Shown: positions 38,577-48,629 of the stretch, in pieces
Layout: every line of letters starts with the position of its first letter
Numbering within the stretch: position 1 is the first letter of the stretch
Assembly (NCBI RefSeq): GCF_010993775.1
Contig: NZ_WOTO01000059.1
Location: 1 to 57,430 of the forward strand
Length of the DNA stretch: 57,430 bases
DNA from: Fodinicola feengrottensis
Lineage (GTDB): Bacteria; Actinomycetota; Actinomycetes; Mycobacteriales; HKI-0501
Direction of reading: 5' to 3'
Translations under genes and position numbers: made by a program
The notes under the pieces: model-generated
What the model saw: the letters and a program-made list of their open reading frames with translations, nothing else
Databases searched by the model: none
Told to the model about the DNA's origin: nothing

Positions 38577-38671
38577 GGCGTGCTCACAGCGGCGGCGGTC
38601 ATGGATTCAAAGGTAGTCCCCAGCGCGCGGTTGTCTCGGGCACGACCTGCCAGTTCTCAGGGAGGGCCGCG

Positions 38672-39736
38672 GTGACCGCGCGCGGCGAGTCGCCGCGGGT
38701 GGTGGCGGTGATCGGTTCGACCGGGGTGAGCGGCGCGGCGATCTGCCGTGCGCTGCTGGCGACCGAGCCGATCAGGCAGGTCATCGCCCTCGGAACTGTG
38801 CGCCCACCGGTGCCCGGAGTGACCCTGCGCCGGGTGGACGTGACCGATGCCTCGCTGGCGGGTGCGCTTCGGGGCGTACAAGCGCTGGTTTATGCGCCAA
38901 GCGAAACCGACCAGCAACCCGACCGTGCCCAGCGGCGGGCCAACGAGGTCGGTGTCTCCGTTGCGCTGATGGCCGCGGCCGCCGCCGGCGTACGCCAAGT
39001 CGTCCTGGTCTCCAGCGCCCAGGTTTACGGCGCCGCCGCCGACAACCCGGTGCCGCTGCCCGAGGACCAGCAGATCCTGGCCACCGCCGACGGCACGGTC
39101 GCCGAGCTGCTGGAGCTGGAACGCCTCGCGTACGCGGTGGACCAGGCATATCCGCAGACCGACGTGTGTGTGCTCCGGCCGGCCTGGCTGCTCGCCCCGG
39201 GGCTGCCCAACCCCGCCAACGGCCTGCTCGACGGGCCGCGGCTGCTGGTCGTCAGGGGAACCCAGCCGCACTGGCAGTTCTGCCACGTCGACGACCTCGC
39301 CGCCGCCGTCGCGACCGCCGTCACCACCCGGATGTCCGGCCCAGCCACGGTCGGCTCGGACGGCTGGATCGACCAGTCCGAAGTGCAACGCGTCCTGCGC
39401 CGCCGCCCGCTGGAACTACCAGCCGCCATCGCCTTCGGTACGGCCGCCCGGCTGCACTCGATCGGGGTGACCAGCTCACCTTCGGAGTTGGCTTACCTGG
39501 TCTATCCCTGGGTGGTGGGCAGCGAGCGGTTGCGCGACGCGGGGTGGAAACCGACCTTTTCGAACGTCGAAGCGCTGACTGACTACGCGGACGGCCGCCC
39601 CGCTCGCGGCTACCGGCTGCCCGTCGATCCCAAGGGCGCGACAGCCGCCACCGCTGCCGCTGGGGCGACGGTGGCTTTGATTGGCACGGCCGCCCTGGTG
39701 CGGCGGGCCCGCAAACGGCGCGCCTCGGGCAAGTAG
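38672..39736 (+). CDS. NAD-dependent epimerase/dehydratase-family (extended SDR) protein with C-terminal TM
   Basis: 354 residues from GTG 38672 with gggagg 8-13 bases upstream. The Rossmann start VVAVIGSTGVSGAAICRALL (GxxGxxG), VVLVSSAQVYGAAADNPVPL and AYPQTDVCVLRPAWLL show the extended SDR fold, although the usual YxxxK reads YAVDQ or RLAYAV, so dehydrogenase activity is uncertain. Ends with a hydrophobic Ala-rich helix (ATAATAAAGATVALIGTAAL) and RRARKRRASGK, a membrane-anchor-like tail. Confidence 0.82.
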   Translation: MTARGESPRVVAVIGSTGVSGAAICRALLATEPIRQVIALGTVRPPVPGVTLRRVDVTDASLAGALRGVQALVYAPSETDQQPDRAQRRANEVGVSVALMAAAAAGVRQVVLVSSAQVYGAAADNPVPLPEDQQILATADGTVAELLELERLAYAVDQAYPQTDVCVLRPAWLLAPGLPNPANGLLDGPRLLVVRGTQPHWQFCHVDDLAAAVATAVTTRMSGPATVGSDGWIDQSEVQRVLRRRPLELPAAIAFGTAARLHSIGVTSSPSELAYLVYPWVVGSERLRDAGWKPTFSNVEALTDYADGRPARGYRLPVDPKGATAATAAAGATVALIGTAALVRRARKRRASGK

Positions 39737-39750
39737 AGCCGACACGCCGG

Positions 39751-39927
39751 GTGGGGCTCAAAACTGTCGTACGCGTGCTGTTTTCTTGCCCCCTCCCTTT
39801 GAGCGGGGGGGGGTGGGTGTGAGGCTTTTGTTCTTATTTTCAGTGGACAGTTTTCCTCTAACCCCCCCCCCACCCGTTCTGGGTGGGGGTGATTTTTCGG
39901 GGTGGGTACGACAGTTTCGCGCCGCAC
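39751..39927 (-). repeat. ~175-bp TIR-bounded repeat element, copy E
   Basis: Starts gtggggctcaaaactgtcgt (39751), ends tacgacagtttcgcgccgca then c (39927). The central A/T-rich part is diverged from other copies (ttcttattttcagtggacag), while the hairpins (ccctccctttgagcgggggg, cccacccgttctgggtgggg) are kept with compensatory changes in the loops. It lies between convergent genes (SDR stop 39736, monooxygenase stop 39930). Confidence 0.85.
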
Positions 39928-39929
39928 CC

Positions 39930-41221
39930 TCAGGATTCGCGGTAAGTGGTGAGGTCATCGACGAACTTCCGGCGTACTGAGGGGATCTTGTCGACAGCGC
40001 GGAAATACGTACGTGCGCCGGCCATCGCAAGTCGGCCGGCGAATGGTCTGTAGAGCGGATCGTTGCCGCTGGTGCCGTTGTTGTTGAGCGAGTCACGCAC
40101 CCGCGCGAACCCGTAGGGGATCATCTCCGCCTCGTACGCGCCGATGGCATCCAGCAGGCTTCCGTCGCTGCCCACAAGGCAGCGGCAAAGGAGTGCGGCA
40201 TCGCGTAGGGCGGTGTTGGCGCCGACTCCGTGGCCCGGTGTCATGGTGTGGATCGCGTCGCCGAGCAGGGTCACGTTGGTGGTCGGCCACGGGTCGACAG
40301 GCACCGACGTGGCCGTCACCACCGGGAAGGAACTGGCCGGGTCGCCCAGCTCGAACAGCCGGCGCAGGTGCGGGTGCCAGTGTGGGGTCATTTCCAGCGC
40401 GAGCTCGATGACCTCGGCGCCGCGGAGTTTGCCGACATTCGCCGCAAAGCGGTCCGCGGACGTCCACATGGCGATGTTGATGTAGTCGTCGTGTGTTGTC
40501 GCGAAGTAGTCCATGCCAGCGGTTGAGTGGTTCAGAACCACCGGGCTTGTTCCAGTTGAACTCCATCACGTGCACGATGCCGAGCGTGCCCCGAGTGCCG
40601 AAGATCAGCGACAGGCCCTCAAAAGCCTCCTTAGGCAACAGTGCGCGCGTCTCGGCGGTGATGGGAAGTTTTGTTGTCAGCGAGATGACACCGGCGTCCT
40701 CGACGCGCGCGTGTGGCAGATATTGCTGGCGTACGGCCGAACGCGTGCCGTCGGCGGCGACCAGCACATCTGCGGTGGCGCTGCTGCCGTCACTGAAATA
40801 TGCCGTCACGCTGTTCGTGTGCTGCTCGTACCGTACGAAGGTTTTGTCGAAATGGACCACGTCGTCCATGCCGGTCAGCAACACCTGCCGGAGGATCGTC
40901 CGGGACACCGACCGCTCACTGTTGATCGGGTCGCTGTCGTCTCGCAGGTCAACTGAGACCAGCCGCTTCAAGTCCTGCGTGTACGCTGAAATGCTGCTTC
41001 GGCGCCCGGGCGCAGGTGGCCAGGAACGTGTCGAAGAGTTCCGGCGGCAGGCAGTCCCGCAGCGCCCGGTTGCCGGTCGGGTCGATGCCGACCCGATAGC
41101 CGAAGAGCCCGCCCGTAGGAGTGCGGTCCCGCTCGTACACGGACACCTCGACGCCTGCGCGCCGCCGCCCGTGCGCGAGGCACATGCCGCCGGTTCCGGC
41201 TCCGATGATGATGACTCGCAT
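39930..41221 (-). CDS. FAD-dependent aromatic-ring-type monooxygenase (frame-interrupted)
   Basis: About 430 residues. FAD motif MRVIIIGAGTGGMCLAHGRR at the N-terminus (GxGxxG), VLVAADGTRSAVRQQYLPHA (DG motif) and NVTLLGDAIHTMTPGHGVGA then NTALRDA (GD motif). Frame changes near 40970 and 40540. Resembles PHBH-type hydroxylases or tetracycline-type oxidoreductases. ATG 41221 has an aaggag site. Divergent from a MarR repressor with paired palindromes between them, so it is likely induced by its ligand, perhaps an aromatic compound or antibiotic. Confidence 0.87.
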
Positions 41222-41260
41222 CGCAAACTCCTTAGATCAATGAGAGATTCCCGCAAAGAT

Positions 41261-41319
41261 TCTCTAGAATTTCTAGTAACCTAACCTGACGGAGAATCTA
41301 GGCGAGAGATCTCTAGAAT
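41261..41319. promoter_or_regulatory. candidate MarR operators between monooxygenase and marR
   Basis: The 10-mer tctctagaat occurs at 41261-41270 and 41310-41319, centres 49 bp apart, each extended into a near-palindrome (attctctagaattt; gagatctctagaatgtc). A third related half-site, gagaatctag, is at 41292. The region is A/T-rich and holds both divergent promoters. Typical of an autoregulated MarR dimer. Confidence 0.6.
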
Positions 41320-41347
41320 GTCAAGAGACTTGTGACGGAGGTTGGAT

Positions 41348-41821
41348 ATGGAGTCCACACACGAGCGGCTGGTACGGCAGTTGGGGCCGGTGATGCAGGA
41401 GTTCCAACGTGCGCTGGACGTGCTCGACCAGCGAGTGGCGGATCGGCTCGGTTTGAACCGTACGGACATGCATTGCCTGGAGTTGGCGCTCGGCGGCGGC
41501 ACCTTGACGCCCGGCGAGCTGGCGACCGCGGCCGGCCTCACGACCGGCGGGGTGACCACCGCCATCGACCGGCTGGAACGCGCTGGCTATGTGACGCGCG
41601 TACGCGACAGCGGCGACCGGCGGCGGGTGCTCGTCCAACCGACCGAGAAGGGCGCCGACCTGGCGATGGGGATCTACGGGCCGCTGGTGGAGGACGGCAA
41701 CGTCTACCTCCGGGGCCTGGACGACACCACGCTCACCCACCTGACTGAATTCATGCGTTTCAACACCCGGCTCTACTACGAGCACGCCCAGAGGCTGGTC
41801 AGCGACCCGGACTCCGGCTAA
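41348..41821 (+). CDS. MarR-family transcriptional repressor
   Basis: 157 residues, intact. Winged helix: LTPGELATAAGLTTGGVTTA then IDRLERAGYVTRVRDSGDRR (wing DSGDRRRV) and the dimer helices at both ends. ATG 41348 is chosen because tgacggaggttg provides the ribosome site. Divergent from the monooxygenase it probably represses. Confidence 0.92.
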   Translation: MESTHERLVRQLGPVMQEFQRALDVLDQRVADRLGLNRTDMHCLELALGGGTLTPGELATAAGLTTGGVTTAIDRLERAGYVTRVRDSGDRRRVLVQPTEKGADLAMGIYGPLVEDGNVYLRGLDDTTLTHLTEFMRFNTRLYYEHAQRLVSDPDSG

Positions 41822-41838
41822 GGCAGACTGGGCGGGTG

Positions 41839-42860
41839 ATGCGGCGAGGGTGGACTGTGTTGACCGGAGCGGTCCTGTTGATCGTGATGGGCATCGCCCT
41901 CGCGTGGCTGCCGGTGCCGTACGTGGCCGAGCTGCCCGGGCCGACCGTCAACACGCTCGGCAGTGTGGGCGGCAAGAAGATCACACGCTGGACGGCCGGA
42001 CGGCGCGGCAGGTCAGCGGTCACCTCAACCTGACCACGGTCAGTGCGATTGACCAGATCGACCTCGGCACCGCGATCCGCTACTGGATCGACGGCGACTC
42101 GGCGGTGCTGCCACGCGAGTTCGTCTACCCGCCGGACCAGTCGCGCAAGCAGATCGAGGCGAAGAACGCCGACGACTTCACCCAGTCGCAGACCTCCGCG
42201 GAGACCGCGGCGCTGCGCCAGATCGGTTTCCCCGTACACGTCAAGGTCGTGTCGCTGTCGGACGGTTCGCCGTCCAACGGCAAACTCAAGGCCGGCGACG
42301 AGCTGTCCACCGTGGACGGCAAGCCGGTGACCAGCAATGGGAGCCTGCAGGCCCAACTGGCCACCCACCAGCCCAAGGACACGGTGAAAGTCGGTTATCT
42401 GCGGGGCGGATCGGCTGGCAGCGCGACCGTACAACTGGGCATGGACGACCAGAAGCGGGCGATCCTGGGCGTACGGCTGAATCAGACGCAACCGCAACCG
42501 CATCCCTTCACCGTCAAGATCCAGCTCTCCGACATCGGCGGCCCGTCCGCCGGCCTGATGTTCGCGCTCGGCATCGTCGACACCGCCAGCGACGCCAATC
42601 TGACCGGCGGCGCCTTCATCGCCGGCACCGGCACGATCGACGACGACGGCAACGTCGGGATCATCGGTGGCATCCAGCAGAAGATGATCGCCGCCCGGCA
42701 GGCCGGCGCGACGGTTTTCCTGGTGCCTGACGGCAACTGCGCCGAGGCGTCATCCGCGACCCCGGCCGGTCTGCGGCTGGTGAAGGTCAGCACGCTCGGC
42801 GGCGCGGTGACCGCGCTGACCAACCTCCGCCAGAAGTCCGGCGCGATCCCGGCCTGCTGA
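41839..42860 (+). CDS. membrane PDZ plus Lon-like (S16) serine protease (one frameshift)
   Basis: About 340 residues. One N-terminal TM (WTVLTGAVLLIVMGIALAWL), a PDZ domain (KVVSLSDGSPSNGKLKAGDE then LSTVDGKPVT) and a C-terminal S16 domain with DIGGPSAGLMFALGIVDT (nucleophile Ser) and IQQKMIAARQAGATVFLVP (general-base Lys). Homologue of Rv3194c. Frame change near 41985. Outward-facing protease; the substrate is unknown. GTG 41836 directly precedes the ATG and could be used instead. Confidence 0.92.
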
Positions 42861-42870
42861 CGTATCTTTC

Positions 42871-42923
42871 GTCCGCAACGCCCCGTTACTCGCGCGTTGC
42901 GCAAGCGGCGGGGCGTTGCGGAC
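42871..42923. terminator. long hairpin between convergent genes
   Basis: Perfect 15-bp inverted repeat gtccgcaacgccccg / cggggcgttgcggac around a 23-base centre containing its own small hairpin (gcgcgttgcgc). It starts 11 bp after the protease stop and ends 9 bp before the PPA1309 stop. It lacks a clear U-run on either strand, so it is a bidirectional terminator candidate only. Confidence 0.6.
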
Positions 42924-42931
42924 AAAAGCGG

Positions 42932-43501
42932 TCAGTCCAAAGTGGACAGCAGCGCGGCGGCGAGGTTGGGGGCCAGGTCGGCGCCTGGTACGACCGGTTC
43001 GTCGGACGCGAGCGCGGTCGGCCGGATCCGCAGCAGGGACGCGCGCCCGCCGTCCCGTACGACGCCGACCACCAGCCGTACTTCGCGGCGCGCTGGATGC
43101 TCGCTGGCCCAGCGGATCGGGTCGGTGCCCGCCGGCGCCTCGCCGGCCGACGGCGGTAGCACGAGGACCTCGTTGATCAACGCGCAACCGGCCACCTCCG
43201 GCGGCCACTGGATGCCGGCGAGCGCCTCATCCAGCGGCCCGTCCCCGAGTGGCTCCTGCTCGACCGGCGTCAAGCCGCCCGCATCCACCGGGCCGTCCGC
43301 GAGGCCCAGCGCAGCCGCGAGGGCCGGCTCGGCGGCCACCAGTTCGGCCGTCGGGACCAGCGCGAACAGCGTCGGCGGGCGGTCCCAGCCGAGGCTGTCG
43401 GCGTGCTGCTCGAGCTCGGCCACCACCGCGGTGAGCTGGCCGTCCGCCGCTGCTGCGGCGGAACCGTCGGCGGGCTGTTCGGCGTTGGCTTCAGAAAGCA
43501 T
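42932..43501 (-). CDS. PPA1309-family conserved protein
   Basis: 189 residues, intact. Conserved features: LGWDRPPTLFALVPTAELVA, IQWPPEVAGCALINEVLVLP, EVRLVVGVVRDGGRASLLRI and PNLAAALLSTL. Actinobacteria-specific family found beside the PDZ protease and UPF0182 genes (compare Rv3196/Rv3193c surroundings). No catalytic motif recognised. Cytoplasmic. Function unknown. Confidence 0.88.
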   Translation of the reverse strand: MLSEANAEQPADGSAAAAADGQLTAVVAELEQHADSLGWDRPPTLFALVPTAELVAAEPALAAALGLADGPVDAGGLTPVEQEPLGDGPLDEALAGIQWPPEVAGCALINEVLVLPPSAGEAPAGTDPIRWASEHPARREVRLVVGVVRDGGRASLLRIRPTALASDEPVVPGADLAPNLAAALLSTLD

Positions 43502-43658
43502 CTGTTCATCTTCGCAAACGACCTGCCGGCGCTTTGCCGCGCAGCGGGATACGGTCGCAGGTGGCGCCGCTGGTCGGCCCGCCGGCCCGGACGTGTTCCG
43601 AGTGGGCAATAGTGGACCGGGTAGTGGTAGGTAAGCGAGAAAACACCGGGAGTTAAGC

Positions 43659-46604
43659 GTGGCGATGCGCGCACCTTTGCCCACCGTGAGCCGTCGCAGC
43701 CGGGTGCTGCTGGTGGTCGTGGTGGTGCTGCTGGCGATCTCACTGCTGGGCTCCAGCCTGGTCACCGTCCTGACCGACGTGTGGTGGTTCGACTCGGTCG
43801 GCTACAGCGACGTTTACACCGTGATGCTCCAGACCAGGGTCTTCATGTTCCTGATCGTCGGGGCCGTGATGGCCGCGTTCGTGGGGCTGAACCTGTGGCT
43901 CGCATACCGCCTGCAGCCGGCATACCGGCCGATGTCGCTGGAGCAACAGAACCTGGAGCGATATCGACTCTGGCTGACCCCGCGGTGCGGCTGCTGATCT
44001 CGCTGGTCGCCGGGCTGTGTGGAGTGGTCGCCGGGCTGACCGCGCAGGGCCAATGGCAGGTGTGGTTGCAATATGCCAACTCCACGCCGTTCGGCAAGGC
44101 CGACGCGGAGTTCGGCAAGGACTATTCGTTCTATATGTTCGAATATCCGTTCTTCCGGTACGTCCTCGGAGTCGCCTTCACGGCCGTGGTGCTGAGCCTG
44201 GTCGGCGCGGTTTTCCTGCACTGGCTGTACGGCGGCGTGCGGCTGCAGGGCGCGGGGGAGCGGATGAGCGACCGCGCGCGGCTGCACATCTGGTCACTGC
44301 TGGCCGCTTTTCTGCTGCTGAAGGCATACGCGTACTACCTCGACCGCTACGGCCTGGTTTTCTCGTCCAGCGACATCACCGGCGTGGACGGCGCCTCGTA
44401 CGCTGACATCCACTATCTGTTGCCAGCCAAGAACATCCTGCTGCTGATCGCGGTGTTCGTGGCGGTGATGTTCGTGATCGCGATCTGGGTGCGCAACGCC
44501 ATGCTGCCGGTGGTCGCGATCGCGCTGCTGGGCGTGTCGGCGGTGCTGGCCGGCGGCATCGTGCCCTTCGTCGCCGACCAGGTCTACGTCAAGCCGAACG
44601 CGGCGCAGCTGGAATCGAACTATATCCAGCGAAACATCGAGGCGACCCGGTATTCGTACGGCATCGCCGGGGTGAAGCAGACCAGCTACAACCCCAGCCA
44701 GTCGGCACCCACCTCCTTGTTGCATACGGACACCCAGAACGTGCCGAACATCCGGCTGCTGGACCCGAGCGTGGTGTCCGCGACCTTCCTGCAGAACCAG
44801 CGCGGCAACGGTTTCTACAAGTTCAACGACAAACTTGACGTGGACCAGTATTCGCAGACTGCCGGCAAACCCGAGGAATACGTGGTCGGCGTCCGCGAGT
44901 TCAACTACGACGGGCTCACCGGCACTCAGACCAACTGGAGCAACGAGCACAAGGTTTACACGCACGGGTACGGATTCGTCGCCGCGCCGACCAGCAAGGT
45001 AACCAACAACGGACAGCCCTGCTATGTCTCTGGTTTCCTGTCCTCAGACCAGACCGCGATGTGCAACGAGCAGCAAATCCCGGTGGGAGACCCACAGATC
45101 TACTACGGCGAGGAATTCGAGGACAACTACTCGATCGTCGGCGCGCCGGAAGGCAGCCAGCCGCAGGAGTACGACCACGTCACGTCCACCGGTGCGCCGG
45201 TTTACACGACGTACAAGGCGGCCAATGGCGTCGGTGGCGTGCCGATCAACTCGTATCTGCGCCAGCTGGCGTACGCGATCAACATGCACGCGGTGAACTT
45301 CATCCTGCCCGGTGCGGTGAACTCCGAATCCAAGCTGCTTTACGTACGGGATCCACGCGATCGGGTCCTGAAGGTGGCGCCCTTCCTGCGAGTCGACGGC
45401 GACCCGTACCCGGCGGTCGTGGACGGGCGGGTCGTCTGGATCGTGGACGGCTACACCACGTCGTCGAGCTTTCCCTATGCGCAGAGCGAAACTCTGGGTG
45501 ACGCGACGCAGGACTCGCTGACGGGCAACGGAACCGTGGCGCAGCAGAAGGATCAGATCAACTACATCCGGAACTCCGTCAAGGCCACGGTCGACGCGTA
45601 CACGGGCGCCGTGACACTCTACAAATGGGGCCAGGACGACCCTCTGCTGGACACCTGGGACAAGGCGTTCGGTGGGATTCTCAAGCCGGCCAGCGATATC
45701 TCGCCGGACCTCGCCGCGCACTTCCGCTATCCGGAGGATCTTTTCAAGGTCCAGCGCGAAGTTCTGACCCGCTATCACGTGACCAGCCCGCAGGAGTTCT
45801 TCGGCGGCCAGAATTTCTGGAAGGTGCCACCGGATCCGACCCGGCCTACCGGCGCCCAGCCGCCGTACTTCCTGCTTGCCCAGTTTCCCAAGCAGAACAA
45901 CCTGACATTCCAGACCACCAGCGCCCTCACTTTTGCCAAAGGCGACGGCCTCGCGGCGATGTTCTCCGCCTCGTACGACGGGGATGGAGGCACGGTGCTG
46001 AACCTTTACCCGCTGCCGCCCACGTCGTCGACCGCCGGCCCCAACCAGGCTCAGACGAACTTGGTCAACGACCAGGCGATCGCCACCAGACTTACCCAGC
46101 TGAAGGGGTCCGGTGCGACCTCCGGATCCGATGTGAAATACGGAAATCTGCTGATGTTGCCGATTGGTGGCGTCAACGGGGGACTTCTCTACATCGAACC
46201 GGTCTACCTGCAACCCCAGTCCGGGGCCGCGCCTTTCCCCACCCTGCAGCTGATCTTCGCCTCGTACAACGGAAAGGTCGTCTCCGGGTCGTCCGTGTCC
46301 GACGTTATCCAAGCATTGACTGGACAGTCCCCGCCCACCACGAGCACCCCGCCCACCTCCGGCAGCCCACCGACCGGCGTGAGCTCCCAGCTCAACGACG
46401 CGGTCAAGGCCATCCAGGCCGCCATCACCGAGCTGCATGCCGCCCAGAAGGCGGACGACTTCGTCCGGATCGGCCGCGCGCGCAACAGTTGAGGCGGCCA
46501 TCGAGAAGTTCCAGGCCGCGCAGGCGGCCCAACCCAGCGCGAGCGCCAGCCCATCGGCCTCAGCGTCGCCTGGACCGTCCGGGTCGCCGAAGGCGCCCAG
46601 CTGA
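43659..46604 (+). CDS. UPF0182 large membrane protein (two frameshifts)
   Basis: About 980 residues. Seven or so transmembrane helices in the first ~320 residues (RVLLVVVVVLLAISLLGSSL, FMFLIVGAVMAAFVGLNLWL, LLISLVAGLCGVVAGLTAQG, VVLSLVGAVFLHWLYGG, WSLLAAFLLLKAYAYYLDRY, ILLLIAVFVAVMFVIAIWV, VVAIALLGVSAVLAGGIVPF), then a long extracellular domain (NYIQRNIEATRYSYGI, VREFNYDGL, FPYAQSETLGD, PPYFLLAQFPKQ) and a Thr/Pro/Ser-rich tail. Frame changes near 43975 and 46487; the true end is TGA 46602-46604 after AAIEKFQAAQAAQPSASASP. Homologue of Rv3193c. Role unknown. Confidence 0.9.
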
Positions 46605-46627
46605 TTTTGTAACCTCGGTCACTTCTG

Positions 46628-46661
46628 GTACGGGCCTGGTGAGCTTTCACCAGGCCCGTAC
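46628..46661. terminator. hairpin downstream of UPF0182 gene
   Basis: Perfect 15-bp arms gtacgggcctggtga / tcaccaggcccgtac with a 4-base loop, 24 bp after the UPF0182 stop. No U-tract follows (cgactgtg), which is common for actinobacterial terminators. Confidence 0.65.
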
Positions 46662-46799
46662 GACTGTGCGGCCACTCGGCGAACATGACGTTTCCGCAGC
46701 GTGACGTGCCTATGACGTGATGGTGGCCACTTATCCGGCGTGGAAGGGCGACCCCCTTTGCCATCGCGTTGCGGGGCCGTGTAATGTTCTCTTCAGCGA

Positions 46800-46876
46800 C
46801 GCGGGGTGGAGCAGCTCGGTAGCTCGCTGGGCTCATAACCCAGAGGTCGTAGGTTCAAATCCTACCCCCGCTACCA
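46800..46876 (+). tRNA. initiator tRNA-Met (CAT), AICE attachment site
   Basis: 77 nt including encoded CCA. Anticodon stem ctggg-ctcataa-cccag with the three G-C pairs diagnostic of initiator tRNA; C1 is not Watson-Crick paired to position 72 (T), another initiator trait. T arm gtagg-ttcaaat-cctac. The integrase gene of the adjacent element lies 67 bp away on the opposite strand, pointing at the tRNA 3' end, the standard AICE arrangement, so the 3' half probably contains the att core. Confidence 0.95.
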
Positions 46877-46881
46877 GGGAA

Positions 46882-46914
46882 AAGGGCGCCGGAGACATTG
46901 TCTCCGGCGCCCTT
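46882..46914. terminator. hairpin between tRNA and integrase
   Basis: Perfect 15-bp stem aagggcgccggagac / gtctccggcgccctt, loop att. It lies 5 bp after the tRNA CCA and 28 bp before the integrase stop, so it can end transcripts from both sides. Confidence 0.8.
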
Positions 46915-46942
46915 CGTAGTAAGAACTGTAGTAAATCTGGCC

Positions 46943-48394
46943 TCAGGCCACGTGCTCAAGCGCCTTCTCGATCAGCGTCCCCATGGCGGTAGCAGCGTCA
47001 CGGTCGAATCCCACAGACCGATGGGTGTAGATCTGCTTCGTCACGGTCTCGCTGGCGTGGCCTACCCGGTCCGTCAGAACCTTTGAGTCCATGCCGTTGT
47101 CCCTTGCCAGGGTCACGTACGTGTGGCGGATGTCGTGCAGCCGGATATGCCGCACACCCGCAAGGTCCACAGTGCGATTGAACCGGCGGGTGACCGTATC
47201 CGGATGAAGCTTCCGGCCATCCTCGAAACACATCAGCTTGTCGTGTGTGGGGTAGCTCGCGCCGAACGCCTTCCGCTCTTTGTCGAGCTTCGCCAGGTAC
47301 CCGGCTAGCGCAGCCACGGTGAACGGATCGAGGGAGATCGTGCGTACGCTGCTCTCGCCTTTGCCGTCTGAATCCTCGGCCTTGCCGTCAACTACGACCC
47401 GCGTAGCGTCGATTTCGAGCGTGCCTTGGCCGATGAATTCTTTCGACCCGCAGCCTTCACAAGTGCCGGCCGGCAAGGCATCGTGCTTTTGATCGCGCAG
47501 TCCAGGCACAGCCACCACATCGTGAGGCCATCGCGGGCCGCTCCGGCAAGCTCAGAGCGTCGCATGCCCGTTGTGGCGGCCAAGACCCAGAGACCTGCAA
47601 AGCGATCGGTCCGTGCCACTTTGAGCCAGGTGGCAAGTTCCTGAACGGTCCATGGTTTGGGACGGTTCTTGCCCTTGCGGCCTAGTCGGGGCAGGCGGGC
47701 AGACGTGGCGGCATTGGTGTCGAGGTACCGCCAGCTGACCGCGTCGCCTAAGGCGCGGTGAATCAGCCGATGGACGTTACGGACCGACTTGGACGCCAGC
47801 CCTGCTGAGTGCGGGATGGGGAGCCGGCCCCGTCGATACCGAAGGACAGCCGCTTTTTCGCCGCGTGGATCGTCGTTTTGCACGCCTTCGAGATCTCCGT
47901 TGGCGTCGGCCCCAGCCCGTTACGCTGCTCGTGCCTGGTCACCCAGTAGTCGTACATCACGGTGTTGTTGTCTGGCTTCCGCCGTCCCTCTGCGAGTAAC
48001 TGTCGATAAAACGCGTTGAGAACCTGAACGTCGTTGACCTCTTTGAGCTTGCGCTGACCGAGCATCGGCACGATATATGCGTCGATGTTGTCAACGTAAT
48101 TCGCGTAGGTCGTCCCTTTGATCGACTCCTTGACGGACACCAGCCACTCGACGAAGAAATCTTTGACGCTGACATTCGCCGAGCGCACAGGCTTGCCCTT
48201 GTCAACCTCAGCCTTGGCTTTAATCGCGTTGGTCCAGGCATCGTCTTCGGTCTCGAAACCGCCTCGATAAACGCGATCACGTTTGTTGGTCAGCAGGTCG
48301 CGATCTCCGTACACGATGAACGCCCATTTTTTTTTTTCCCGCGCGGGTAGACGGTCACGCCTGGAATCTGGGGCCGGCCCTTTTGCGTGGTCAT
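46943..48394 (-). CDS. int: tyrosine recombinase (AICE integrase), frame-interrupted
   Basis: About 480 residues. Starts TTQKGRPQIPGVTVYPRGKK; the poly-A/T run (48330-48341) breaks the frame. N-terminal arm-binding and core-binding parts (VKDFFVEWLVSVKESIKGTT, YVDNIDAYIVPMLGQRKLKE). Catalytic residues: Arg in TTGMRRSELAGA, HxxR in LHDIRHTYVTLARDNGMDSK, His in DRVGHASETV and Tyr in KQIYTHRS. A zinc-finger-like CEGCGSKEF and CLDC insert sits in the catalytic domain. Frame changes near 48335, 47830 and 47510. Catalyses integration at the tRNA. Confidence 0.9.
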
Positions 48395-48578
48395 GCCGCC
48401 ACCTCCGAGTCACCGAGCAGGTGACGGATCTGGGCCGTGATCACGTATACGCGGCCACCAAAGCGCTGCGTCGGAAGTTCGCGCGCGCGGCATAGCGATA
48501 TGCCGATGCCCGCTTGAGTCCGAGGAGCTGCGCAGCGAGAGGGACCGGCAGCAGGGCAGGCAGGTCAGTGCTGGACAT
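48391..48578 (-). CDS. xis: excisionase-type helix-turn-helix protein (one frameshift)
   Basis: About 62 residues. SSTDLPALLPVPLAAQLLGL then KRASAYRYAARGELPTQRFG after correcting one missing base near 48490, ending RHLLGDSEVAA. This is the DNA-binding Xis/MerR-like module found upstream of AICE integrases. Its stop overlaps the integrase start (ATGA). The interrupted frame and short size hide it from ORF-based searches. Confidence 0.8.
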
Positions 48579-48629
48579 ATTTAGTACTCCCCTTTATGGG
48601 TGCATCGAATGGCGTGCTGGACCGGAAAG

